A DNA stretch of 5,432 nt, taken from Spirochaetaceae bacterium. GTDB lineage: Bacteria > Spirochaetota > Spirochaetia > B11-G9. The DNA is taken from the NCBI GenBank assembly GCA_030633365.1, contig DAOVSY010000216.1, forward strand, positions 1 through 5,432, given 5' to 3'. This document shows, one piece after another, positions 1 through 4,854 of this stretch. A program made the position numbers and the translations under genes. A model generated the notes under the pieces. That model searched no databases and was not told where the DNA came from. It saw only the letters and a program-made list of their open reading frames with translations. The first letter of the stretch is position 1, and each line of letters opens with the position of its first letter.

Positions 1-51
1 CACAGCCATTCCTGCTGGACCCATACCAATAATAATTGCATCATACTTCAT
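1..51 (-). CDS. FAD-dependent oxidoreductase, N-terminal fragment (runs off the left edge)
   Basis: Only the first 17 codons lie in the window. They read as a beta strand followed by the dinucleotide-binding motif G-M-G-P-A-G, the FAD ADP-binding fold at the start of pyridine-nucleotide/FAD oxidoreductases. Two ATGs stand in tandem (54 and 51). The Shine-Dalgarno GGAGAG (59-64 on the other strand) is 7 nt from the ATG at 51 but only 4 nt from that at 54, so 51 is preferred. The fragment cannot separate thioredoxin reductase-like from dihydrolipoamide dehydrogenase-like members. Beside an arsenate reductase that depends on reduced thioredoxin, a thioredoxin reductase is attractive, but this is inference. 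It is transcribed divergently from arsC. Confidence 0.75.
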   Translation of the reverse strand, partial: MKYDAIIIGMGPAGMAV

Positions 52-83
52 CATACATCTCTCCAAATTTACTTTGAATGCAT

Positions 84-112
84 AATGTAAGGATGCCTAT
101 ACTAAAAGTCAA
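84..112 (-). promoter_or_regulatory. Candidate sigma70-like promoter of the left-edge oxidoreductase
   Basis: On the minus strand, TTGACT (107-112) is followed after 17 bp by TACATT (84-89), about 30 bp before the start codon. The -35 matches five of six consensus bases and the -10 four of six. The spacer contains an imperfect inverted repeat (GTATAGG / CCTTAC arms around CAT) that could be an operator, but it is not centred like a MerR-family dyad. Confidence 0.45.
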
Positions 113-149
113 TAATTATTACGGACTTTGTAATTAATATAAATCTGTC

Positions 150-178
150 TTGATTGTTAATAATTCTATCCTTATACT
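150..178 (+). promoter_or_regulatory. Sigma70-like promoter of arsC
   Basis: TTGATT (150-155), a 17-bp spacer and TATACT (173-178) make a near-consensus promoter. Transcription would start near 185, leaving a leader of about 57 nt before the arsC start at 242. The 55-241 interval is a divergent control region; its only other notable element is the 10-bp palindrome AATAATTATT at 111-120, next to the -35 of the opposite promoter. No convincing ArsR-type operator was identified, so arsenic control is not shown. Confidence 0.6.
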
Positions 179-241
179 CACTTATAAAAATATTCAGAAT
201 AATACAAAATAATGGGCTTTGGATCCGAAGGAGACATAAAT

Positions 242-667
242 ATGGCAAAGCAGAAAATAATTTTTATTTGCATTCATAACTCTGCAAGGAGTCAAATAGC
301 CGAAGCTTATTTAAATCATTTGGCAGGTGATAAATTTGATGTATACAGTGCAGGTCTTGAGCCTGGAACACTAAACCCAATTGTTGTAGAAGCTATGAGC
401 CTTGAAGAAATTGATATTTCTAAAAATAAAACTAACTCTGTAAATGAGTTTATTGACGGACATATTGCTTTTGACTTTGTAGTTACAGTATGTGACGAAA
501 CAGCTGCAGAGCACTGCCCATATTTTCCAGGCCAGGGAAAGCGATATCACTGGGGTTTTAAGGATCCCTCAGCCTTAGCTGGAGATTCAGGAGATAAGCT
601 AAAACAGACTATTACCATACGTAATGAGATAAAAGAAAGAATTAAGCAGTTTGTAGAGGAATCATAA
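242..667 (+). CDS. arsC: Arsenate reductase, thioredoxin-coupled (low-molecular-weight phosphatase fold)
   Basis: Reduces arsenate to arsenite in the cytoplasm; family members are recycled by thioredoxin. The protein is 141 aa, normal for the family. The P-loop is C10-I-H-N-S-A-R16-S, the CX5R signature with the nucleophilic cysteine. The family sequence S-A-G-L-E-P-G follows at 36-42. The redox pair is C84 and C92 in V-C-D-E-T-A-A-E-H-C-P, and the catalytic acid is D108 in K-D-P-S. An in-frame ATG at 212 exists, but AAGGAG (228-233) sits 8 nt before the ATG at 242 and the P-loop cysteine then falls at residue 10 as in relatives, so 242 is the start. It has its own promoter and converges on merR with a 6-bp overlap. 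No arsB, acr3 or arsR is in the window, so arsenite export must be encoded elsewhere. A pure tyrosine phosphatase is unlikely given the C84/C92 pair. Confidence 0.93.
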   Translation: MAKQKIIFICIHNSARSQIAEAYLNHLAGDKFDVYSAGLEPGTLNPIVVEAMSLEEIDISKNKTNSVNEFIDGHIAFDFVVTVCDETAAEHCPYFPGQGKRYHWGFKDPSALAGDSGDKLKQTITIRNEIKERIKQFVEES

Positions 668-1060
668 ATATTTTTCTTCCAGTAAGTGAAGGAATTCACA
701 CTCCCCTATTCCCTTGCCTGGGCTGCAGTGCTGTGTAAATCTTTCTAAAGCGTTTTTTATTCTATGAAGTTCTGTAATTTTTATATTAATATCCTCAATC
801 TTATACTGTGCTTTTTGGTGCACAGATTCACATGATGATCCTGATACCACTTTTATATCTGCAAGCTCTTTAATCTCACCTAAAGAAAACCCCAGCTTTT
901 GTGCATTTTTAATAAACTTAAGCCTGGGAATAAGGCTTTCATTATAATCTCTATATCCGTTAGCAGTTCTATCCGGGGCAGGAATAATACCCTTTTCCTC
1001 ATAGTACCGAATTGTTCGACCTGGTATATCAGTCAGACTGGTAAGCTTGCTTCGAGTCAT
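662..1060 (-). CDS. merR: MerR-family Hg(II)-responsive transcriptional regulator
   Basis: A 132-aa cytoplasmic DNA-binding regulator that twists a promoter with an over-long spacer into an active form when metal binds. The N-terminal winged helix-turn-helix contains R-T-I-R-Y-Y-E at about 15-21 and G-Y-R-D-Y at 35-39; K-L-G-F-S-L-G-E-I follows at 55-63. A long dimerisation helix covers roughly 78-110. Three cysteines, C77, C112 and C121, reproduce the spacing of the Tn501 Hg sensor (C82, C117, C126: 35 and 9 residues apart). Cd/Pb sensors of the CadR/PbrR type have a shorter second gap. AGGAAA lies 7 nt before the ATG, supporting the start. The gene is downstream of merA on the same strand, so it is probably co-transcribed from the promoter before merT and regulates itself. 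Its stop lies inside the 3' end of convergent arsC. No terminator is visible after it. Confidence 0.92.
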   Translation of the reverse strand: MTRSKLTSLTDIPGRTIRYYEEKGIIPAPDRTANGYRDYNESLIPRLKFIKNAQKLGFSLGEIKELADIKVVSGSSCESVHQKAQYKIEDINIKITELHRIKNALERFTQHCSPGKGIGECEFLHLLEEKYL

Positions 1061-1217
1061 ACGCTGCTTTCCTCTTTGCTACATATATTAATGGATCTAA
1101 TCCTGTAAAAATTATACCAGCAATTCCAGCAAAAGCAATCTATTTACCAAAGAATACACACATTACTTTTAAAAATCCCGAAAGAATTGTTAAATAGAAA
1201 ACAAAATTTTTCACCAT
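1029..1217 (-). pseudogene. Small membrane-protein reading frame interrupted by an in-frame TAG, between merA and merR
   Basis: Directly after the merA stop (TAG then ATG with no gap) a frame opens for 25 codons (M-V-K-N-F-V-F-Y-L-T start, ending V-F-F-G-K). It meets TAG at 1142-1140 and continues for 36 more codons to TGA at 1031-1029, overlapping the first 32 bases of merR. The part before the TAG is strongly hydrophobic. The part after begins I-A-F-A-G-I-A-G-I-I-F, a second hydrophobic stretch, and ends in a basic A-K-R-K tail. Together it looks like a two-helix protein of about 62 aa, the size class of small mer membrane proteins such as MerF or MerE, although no sequence similarity to these is recognised and the vicinal cysteines of MerF are missing. 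AGGA lies just before the merA stop. Either it is a decaying accessory gene, a functional 25-codon peptide, or chance. The amber codon was read directly and checked on both strands. Confidence 0.4.
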
Positions 1218-2576
1218 CTATCCTGCACAACAGCTTAATTTGTGCATGTCTTTGTCAAAGATAATTGCTCCGAGTTTTATTCCTTCTACCGCTGTCAGGT
1301 AAGGGAAATAGGTATCTACAATGTCTGCCGCTGTCATGTGGGCCTGTATTGCTATAGTAAGTGTCTGAATCATATTCCCAGCGTCTTGTGCCATTATTTC
1401 CGCACTCAGCAACTCTCCTGAATCTGCATTTTTAATCAGTTTGATAAGCCCCTTTGTATCGTTATTGGCAAGGCCATAGGAGGTATCAGCAATATAAAAT
1501 TTTGTTGAAGAAACCTTGAACCCTTTTTCTTTTGCTGTATCATCAGTTATCCCGACCCTTGCAATCTGGGGGTGGGTAAAAATCACCTCTGGAACATTGT
1601 CGTAGTTAAGGGGAACAGGTACATCTGCGAAGGAATTACCTGCTGCAGCCTGCCCTTCTTTTGCTGCTACATATACCAGCCCCGGGCTTGCAAGAACGTC
1701 ACCTGCTGCAAATACGATCGGGTTTGAGGTCTGTAGATACTTGTCGGTAACAATATGAGAGGTACTATCTGTAGTAATCCCTGCACGATCGAGCTGTAAT
1801 GATTCGGAATTGCCTTCTCTACCAGTTGCAAAAACAATCTGCCCTGCACTTATCTCTTTATGTTCATTTCCGCTTCTATAACTAAGAGTCTTACCTTTAT
1901 CTGTTTTTGAAGCTCCTATAAGTTCTGTCCCGGTAATAACAGTAATACCCTGACTGTTAAAAACCTTTTCTATCTCTTCGCTTATTTCAGTATCATATTG
2001 GGGTATCAGGCGGTTGCTGCGTTGAAGTATGGTTACCTGTACTCCGAGCTTTGCGAAGACATGTCCCAGTTCAAGAGCAATAAACCGTCCTCCCACGATA
2101 ATGATGGACTCTGGTAAATCTTCAATAAAAAGCAAACCAGTGCTGTCTAAAGGTTCAATATCCTTAATACCAGGAAGATCGGGAAATGACGGCCGGGAAC
2201 CTGTTGTTAATATATACTTTTCTGCAGTAAGTACTGTACCGTCTGATAATTGTATCAATTTTTTATCTATAAACTGTGCTGTCTGATGAATGTACGTTAC
2301 ATTATCAGTATAGTTTTCAAGAACATTAATGTATTTTTCGGTTCGTAGGTTTTCGACAAGCATATCCCTTCCTGCCGTAAGAGCTTCCCAGTTTGTACCG
2401 GAAAAAGCTTCATGTATAATAAACTTGGAAGGAACACAGCCTATATTTACACAAGTTCCGCCAATAGTGCTTCCTTCAATGAGAGCCACTTTTTTCCCCA
2501 TCCCGGCACCCTGTATAGCTGCCGCAAATCCTGCAGACCCTCCTCCTATAACAATAATATCAAAATATTTAACCAT
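1218..2576 (-). CDS. merA: Mercuric reductase (short form without N-terminal HMA domain)
   Basis: Cytoplasmic flavoenzyme that reduces Hg(II) to volatile Hg(0) with NADPH. The 452 aa cover the catalytic core only. The FAD motif is G11-G-G-S-A-G, and the redox-active disulfide lies in G-G-T-C42-V-N-I-G-C47-V-P-S-K. The second FAD site is A-A-G-D at 290-293. The dimer-interface domain has F-P-Y426-L-T, with the tyrosine conserved in MerA, and the tail is K-L-S-C449-C450-A-G, the vicinal cysteines that deliver Hg(II) and distinguish MerA from dihydrolipoamide dehydrogenase. The NmerA metallochaperone domain of Tn501-type enzymes is absent. The NADPH-binding loop reads V-G-G-R164-F-I-A-L-E, with Arg where a small residue (Gly, or Ser in Tn501) normally stands. 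GGAAG lies 7 nt before the ATG. The gene overlaps merP by 8 bp, implying translational coupling. Confidence 0.95.
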   Translation of the reverse strand: MVKYFDIIVIGGGSAGFAAAIQGAGMGKKVALIEGSTIGGTCVNIGCVPSKFIIHEAFSGTNWEALTAGRDMLVENLRTEKYINVLENYTDNVTYIHQTAQFIDKKLIQLSDGTVLTAEKYILTTGSRPSFPDLPGIKDIEPLDSTGLLFIEDLPESIIIVGGRFIALELGHVFAKLGVQVTILQRSNRLIPQYDTEISEEIEKVFNSQGITVITGTELIGASKTDKGKTLSYRSGNEHKEISAGQIVFATGREGNSESLQLDRAGITTDSTSHIVTDKYLQTSNPIVFAAGDVLASPGLVYVAAKEGQAAAGNSFADVPVPLNYDNVPEVIFTHPQIARVGITDDTAKEKGFKVSSTKFYIADTSYGLANNDTKGLIKLIKNADSGELLSAEIMAQDAGNMIQTLTIAIQAHMTAADIVDTYFPYLTAVEGIKLGAIIFDKDMHKLSCCAG

Positions 2577-2901
2577 TTATCAGCTTCCTTAATCCAACAA
2601 AAGTGTAATCAATCTTATCCAGTTCAGTGATTATTATTTTCTCCATCGATGCTTTATCTAGTGGATTGTCTATTTGTAAAAGGGCAAGACCTGTTTTATG
2701 GTCCCCCTCAACTGCCTGAATCCAGTCAAGCTTTCTTAGCTGCTTTTCTACTGCAACATCACATAGAGGACAAGTCATATTATCAATACGTACCTCATAA
2801 TTATAATTTGGAATCTGATCAGATCCGATTTCCTTATTTCCCCGGGCAAATAGAGAACTAATTGCAATAATTAATAAAATTATTACTAAATATTTTTTCA
2901 T
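2569..2901 (-). CDS. merP: Periplasmic mercury-binding protein with HMA domain (MerP-like)
   Basis: Binds Hg(II) outside the cytoplasmic membrane and passes it to MerT. The 110-aa product begins with a classical signal peptide (M-K-K then a hydrophobic core to about residue 16) and probable cleavage after S-L-F-A near residue 19; there is no lipobox cysteine. The mature part is one heavy-metal-associated domain with M-T-C44-P-L-C47 as the metal-binding motif, followed by a helix and the usual beta-alpha-beta remainder to the C terminus. The match to classic MerP outside the motif is modest, so the name rests on motif, secretion signal and position between merT and merA. AGGAGG (2906-2911 on the other strand) lies 4 nt before the ATG. 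Only one base separates the merT stop from this start, and its end overlaps merA by 8 bp. Confidence 0.85.
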   Translation of the reverse strand: MKKYLVIILLIIAISSLFARGNKEIGSDQIPNYNYEVRIDNMTCPLCDVAVEKQLRKLDWIQAVEGDHKTGLALLQIDNPLDKASMEKIIITELDKIDYTFVGLRKLING

Positions 2902-2902
2902 T

Positions 2903-3277
2903 TTATCCTCCTATGATTAAGGTTACTATTTGAGTAAAAAATAGGGATGTAATAAATAATAAAAGCCCTGCTACTGTAATAATTTGTGCAAGACGTACTT
3001 TTGTACGGTCAGCCGGACAAGCACACTTTTTCTTTTTTATAAATGTTGTCCAGAATGCTATTCCTAAAAAAATAGCTCCACTTGCAACAAAATAGGGCTT
3101 AAAGGGTTCCAGGATAGAAAGGCTTCCTAAAAAGCTTATAGATGCCCCTGTAAACAAAAACACAGCAGGTCCGACACAGCAGCTTATTGCAAGAAATGCT
3201 GAAACAACTATTCCTGCAAAACTTAATTTCTGCTTCTTATCTATAATTTCAAAATTCATACTTTGTACTTTTTCCAT
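2903..3277 (-). CDS. merT: Mercuric ion transporter, inner membrane (MerT)
   Basis: Moves Hg(II) from MerP across the inner membrane towards MerA. With the chosen start it is 124 aa with three membrane segments at about 20-41, 60-80 and 96-122. The first carries the essential vicinal pair C33-C34 in S-C-C-V-G-P. L-E-P-F-K-P-Y matches the family's L-E-P-Y-R-P turn before helix two. The loop between helices two and three has K-K-K-K-C85-A-C87-P, a closer-spaced version of the second MerT cysteine pair (six residues apart in Tn501). An upstream ATG at 3289 is in frame, but the strong site GGAGGT (3282-3287) falls on codons 1-3 of that version and is 4 to 5 nt from the ATG at 3277, so 3277 is the start. 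It is first in the merTPA-merR operon, directly behind the MerR-type promoter. Confidence 0.92.
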   Translation of the reverse strand: MEKVQSMNFEIIDKKQKLSFAGIVVSAFLAISCCVGPAVFLFTGASISFLGSLSILEPFKPYFVASGAIFLGIAFWTTFIKKKKCACPADRTKVRLAQIITVAGLLLFITSLFFTQIVTLIIGG

Positions 3278-3281
3278 TTCT

Positions 3282-3287
3282 ACCTCC
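3282..3287 (-). promoter_or_regulatory. merT: Ribosome binding site that fixes the merT start
   Basis: GGAGGT on the minus strand lies immediately upstream of the ATG at 3277 and overlaps the alternative ATG at 3289. It rules against the longer merT reading. Confidence 0.8.
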
Positions 3288-3314
3288 ATTAATAAATAAC
3301 TTACTGTAATAGTA

Positions 3315-3345
3315 ATATAAACCTTGCAGTATAGTGCGGAGTCAA
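3315..3345 (-). promoter_or_regulatory. MerR-controlled mer promoter and operator
   Basis: On the minus strand TTGACT (3340-3345) is followed by a 19-bp spacer (3321-3339) and TTATAT (3315-3320); a -10 of TATATT with a 20-bp spacer is also possible. The over-long spacer is the hallmark of MerR-activated promoters. The spacer holds an imperfect dyad with arms GCA-C-TA / TA-C-TGC, centred between spacer bases 8 and 9, the same place as the dyad in the Tn501 mer operator, and its first bases CCG follow TTGACT as in Tn501. The transcript would start near 3308, with a leader of about 30 nt to the merT start. The regulator is most likely the MerR encoded at the end of this operon. Confidence 0.85.
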
Positions 3346-3429
3346 GAGAAAAGTAGTCTTTATCAAATAAATTTAATTATATTCTTACCGTTTGTGATGA
3401 AATAAAAAATAGAGTTGAACTTTTTTTAG

Positions 3430-3461
3430 AAAGTAGTATATGACTGATTACATACTACTTT
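3430..3461. repeat. Perfect 10-bp inverted repeat across the stop codon of the 3448-3933 gene
   Basis: AAAGTAGTAT (3430-3439) and ATACTACTTT (3452-3461) are exact reverse complements around a 12-nt loop. In the leftward transcript the hairpin begins in the last codons and ends after the stop. It is followed by an A-run rather than a U-run, so it is not a canonical intrinsic terminator. It may protect the 3' end of the mRNA or act as a weak terminator. The rest of 3346-3429, upstream of the mer promoter, shows nothing identifiable. Confidence 0.5.
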
Positions 3462-3933
3462 GATTTATTAATTCCTGTCTGTATTTAAAACGTATTTCTT
3501 CCTGCTTTATCTCTAATTGGCTTTTACCGAAAAGCCAGTCAAAAATATAAGAACCCAATAATATTCCAATTGTTCCATACATAATATTCCGATCAAAATT
3601 ATTAGACCAAAACTCTATCGTTCCAGTATCATGATATCTGTATAATTCAAATGCTGCCCCAATATACCCGACAGACCTTACAGCAATTGCTATATATGCT
3701 GCTGATTGTTCTTTTGCTTTAAATGATATATACCCCGGAAAGGCAATTCCAGCAGCCATATCCATAAGCTTAATGTCTCTGGAAAGTATTTGAAACTCAT
3801 CGATAGTCATTTCTATGGGTATTTCAGGCAAAATCAGTCTGTCATCCATAGTACGATTAAACAGTTCCAGATCCTGTGAAAAAACTGTACCCAGTGTTGT
3901 TATAAAAACAGCAATTATAATTATTTTTTTCAT
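3448..3933 (-). CDS. Secreted or membrane protein of unknown function
   Basis: Not recognised as a named family. The 161-aa version begins M-K-K-I-I-I-I-A-V-F and has a typical signal peptide with likely cleavage near S19-Q20. A polar stretch follows, then a moderately hydrophobic region at about 60-96 containing G-I-A-F-P-G-Y, and a clear hydrophobic helix at about 118-136 (I-M-Y-G-T-I-G-I-L-L-G-S-Y). The C-terminal tail is charged and helical (Q-L-E-I-K-Q-E-E-I-R-F-K). Together this suggests a small envelope protein. In-frame ATGs at 3978 and 3948 would add 15 or 5 residues before the signal peptide. None of the starts has a good ribosome site; 3933 is chosen because it places the signal peptide at the N terminus. 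It is upstream of the mer operon on the same strand, but the mer promoter lies between, so it is probably a separate unit. It is divergent from the 4031 gene across about 100 bp of AT-rich DNA with no clear promoter. Confidence 0.65.
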   Translation of the reverse strand: MKKIIIIAVFITTLGTVFSQDLELFNRTMDDRLILPEIPIEMTIDEFQILSRDIKLMDMAAGIAFPGYISFKAKEQSAAYIAIAVRSVGYIGAAFELYRYHDTGTIEFWSNNFDRNIMYGTIGILLGSYIFDWLFGKSQLEIKQEEIRFKYRQELINQSSM

Positions 3934-4030
3934 GAAATTAGTATACATATTCTTATTTAGATCTTCAATATGTAGCATATAAAATTAAAAAATTATTATT
4001 TACATAAGAGATATAACCGAAAAGTATATT

Positions 4031-4471
4031 ATGACTGGAATAAATTTATTACAGGAACAAGACCTCCAGACCTCCAGCGAACCACTTCTTAATGCAATAA
4101 GAGATCTATTTTTTTCCTACTTTGATCATCCATGGTTAATCAATATTATTGATGAATTACCGGAAAATATGGGGAATATGGGGCCAATCCGTACATTCCT
4201 TGCACTTACCTCAACCCATCCTCTACAGGAAAGTATTATACTAAATGGAATAACAGGGCTTAAAACCATGGTAAGAATTATAAATATCTGGTTAATTCCG
4301 GAAAGTACTGATATCTTTGGAGTTTCTGCTTTTACTAAAAAAACAGCTCTATCCAATCGTACATTTAGAAAATGTCTAGCCTATACACTGCCATCAAATA
4401 CAATGAGCCTGTCTCTTCTCATTGAAGAGTTTGAAAAAGAGATAATTAGAGAAAGTTTAATAATAAACTAA
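4031..4471 (+). CDS. Hypothetical protein, mostly helical, soluble
   Basis: No family is recognised. The 146-aa product has no signal peptide and no convincing membrane helix, and ends in an acidic/basic helix (L-L-I-E-E-F-E-K-E-I). A-rich GAAAAG lies about 6 nt before the ATG and is a weak ribosome site. Support for a real gene is the uninterrupted frame, codon use like the neighbours, and a tight convergent fit with the thioredoxin gene: the two stops share the four bases CTAA. Two short tandem repeats lie inside it: GACCTCCA twice near 4061-4076 and AATATGGGG twice near 4167-4184 (the latter encoding N-M-G-N-M-G). A 76-codon frame on the opposite strand is regarded as a shadow. Confidence 0.6.
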   Translation: MTGINLLQEQDLQTSSEPLLNAIRDLFFSYFDHPWLINIIDELPENMGNMGPIRTFLALTSTHPLQESIILNGITGLKTMVRIINIWLIPESTDIFGVSAFTKKTALSNRTFRKCLAYTLPSNTMSLSLLIEEFEKEIIRESLIIN

Positions 4472-4854
4472 TCCAGCATTGCCAGAATTTGAGATTCTCC
4501 TACTGCACCAGCCATAAACTCTTTTATAATACCATCTTCAACCAATACTATTGAAGGAGTACCCAGAATACCAAGCTGTCTGGCTGTATCCATATCCTTG
4601 GTTATATTAATACTAAAAACATTTTTATGTTTTTTTGACAAAGCTCTTACAATTGGTGTAATACTCTTACAGGCACGACAATTCGGACTGTAAAAATACA
4701 TCATAACCTTAGAACCGGCTTTAATCATTCTACCATGAGCCCCACCAAGAACAGGAACAGTTTTCCCTTTCTTCATCTTCATTTTTAATCCCATAAAAAA
4801 CTGTAAAAGAAAAAATGCAGCAACAATTCCCAGTACTATATATACAAAAATCAT
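4468..4854 (-). CDS. Membrane-anchored thioredoxin-like protein
   Basis: A 128-aa thiol-disulfide protein. Residues 2-22 form one membrane helix, followed by a basic stretch (K24, K26, K28, K29, K31) and a thioredoxin fold from about 45. The active site is Y-S-P-N-C59-R-A-C62-K, in place of the W-C-G-P-C of classical thioredoxin. The cis-proline is P100 in G-T-P-S-I-V-L-V. By the positive-inside rule the basic stretch next to the helix puts the thioredoxin domain in the cytoplasm, which would favour a reducing role. The start overlaps the stop of the upstream transporter as ATGA, with AGGAG 10 nt ahead, so the two are translationally coupled. A direct role with ArsC or MerA is only suggested by closeness. 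Similar anchored proteins also serve cytochrome maturation, but no such genes are visible here. Confidence 0.85.
   Translation of the reverse strand: MIFVYIVLGIVAAFFLLQFFMGLKMKMKKGKTVPVLGGAHGRMIKAGSKVMMYFYSPNCRACKSITPIVRALSKKHKNVFSINITKDMDTARQLGILGTPSIVLVEDGIIKEFMAGAVGESQILAMLD

Noticed and set aside
84..112. Second MerR-type operator before the left-edge oxidoreductase (TTGACT with AGTATAGG in the spacer).
   Set aside because: The dyad does not centre at spacer bases 8/9 and the best -10 uses a normal 17-bp spacer.
676..700. Small hairpin GTGAA-GGAA-TTCAC as an arsC terminator.
   Set aside because: Only a 5-bp stem, no U-tract after it, and it lies inside merR coding sequence.
899..1108. 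Rightward open frame of 69 codons over merR.
   Set aside because: Lies antisense to a well-supported merR with no ribosome site or recognisable protein.
1140..1142. Selenocysteine or pyrrolysine recoding at the TAG of the mini-gene.
   Set aside because: Selenocysteine uses TGA; pyrrolysine needs pyl genes that are not visible, and merA and the thioredoxin-like gene both use TAG as an ordinary stop.
2029..2630. Several rightward open frames opposite merA and merP.
   Set aside because: Shadows of merA/merP; their low-complexity Ser/Pro-rich products are typical of antisense frames.
3278..3289. merT start at the ATG at 3289.
   Set aside because: The Shine-Dalgarno GGAGGT would then lie inside the first codons; ATG 3277 is correctly spaced.
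3415..3442. Rightward promoter TTGAAC, 16 bp, TATATG giving an antisense RNA to the 3448-3933 gene.
   Set aside because: Only partial consensus in very AT-rich DNA, and the -10 overlaps the inverted repeat; chance is likely.
4061..4184. Short tandem repeats inside the 4031-4471 gene as a phase-variable or CRISPR-like element.
   Set aside because: Only two copies each of 8-9 bp; too short and too few to mean more than local duplication.
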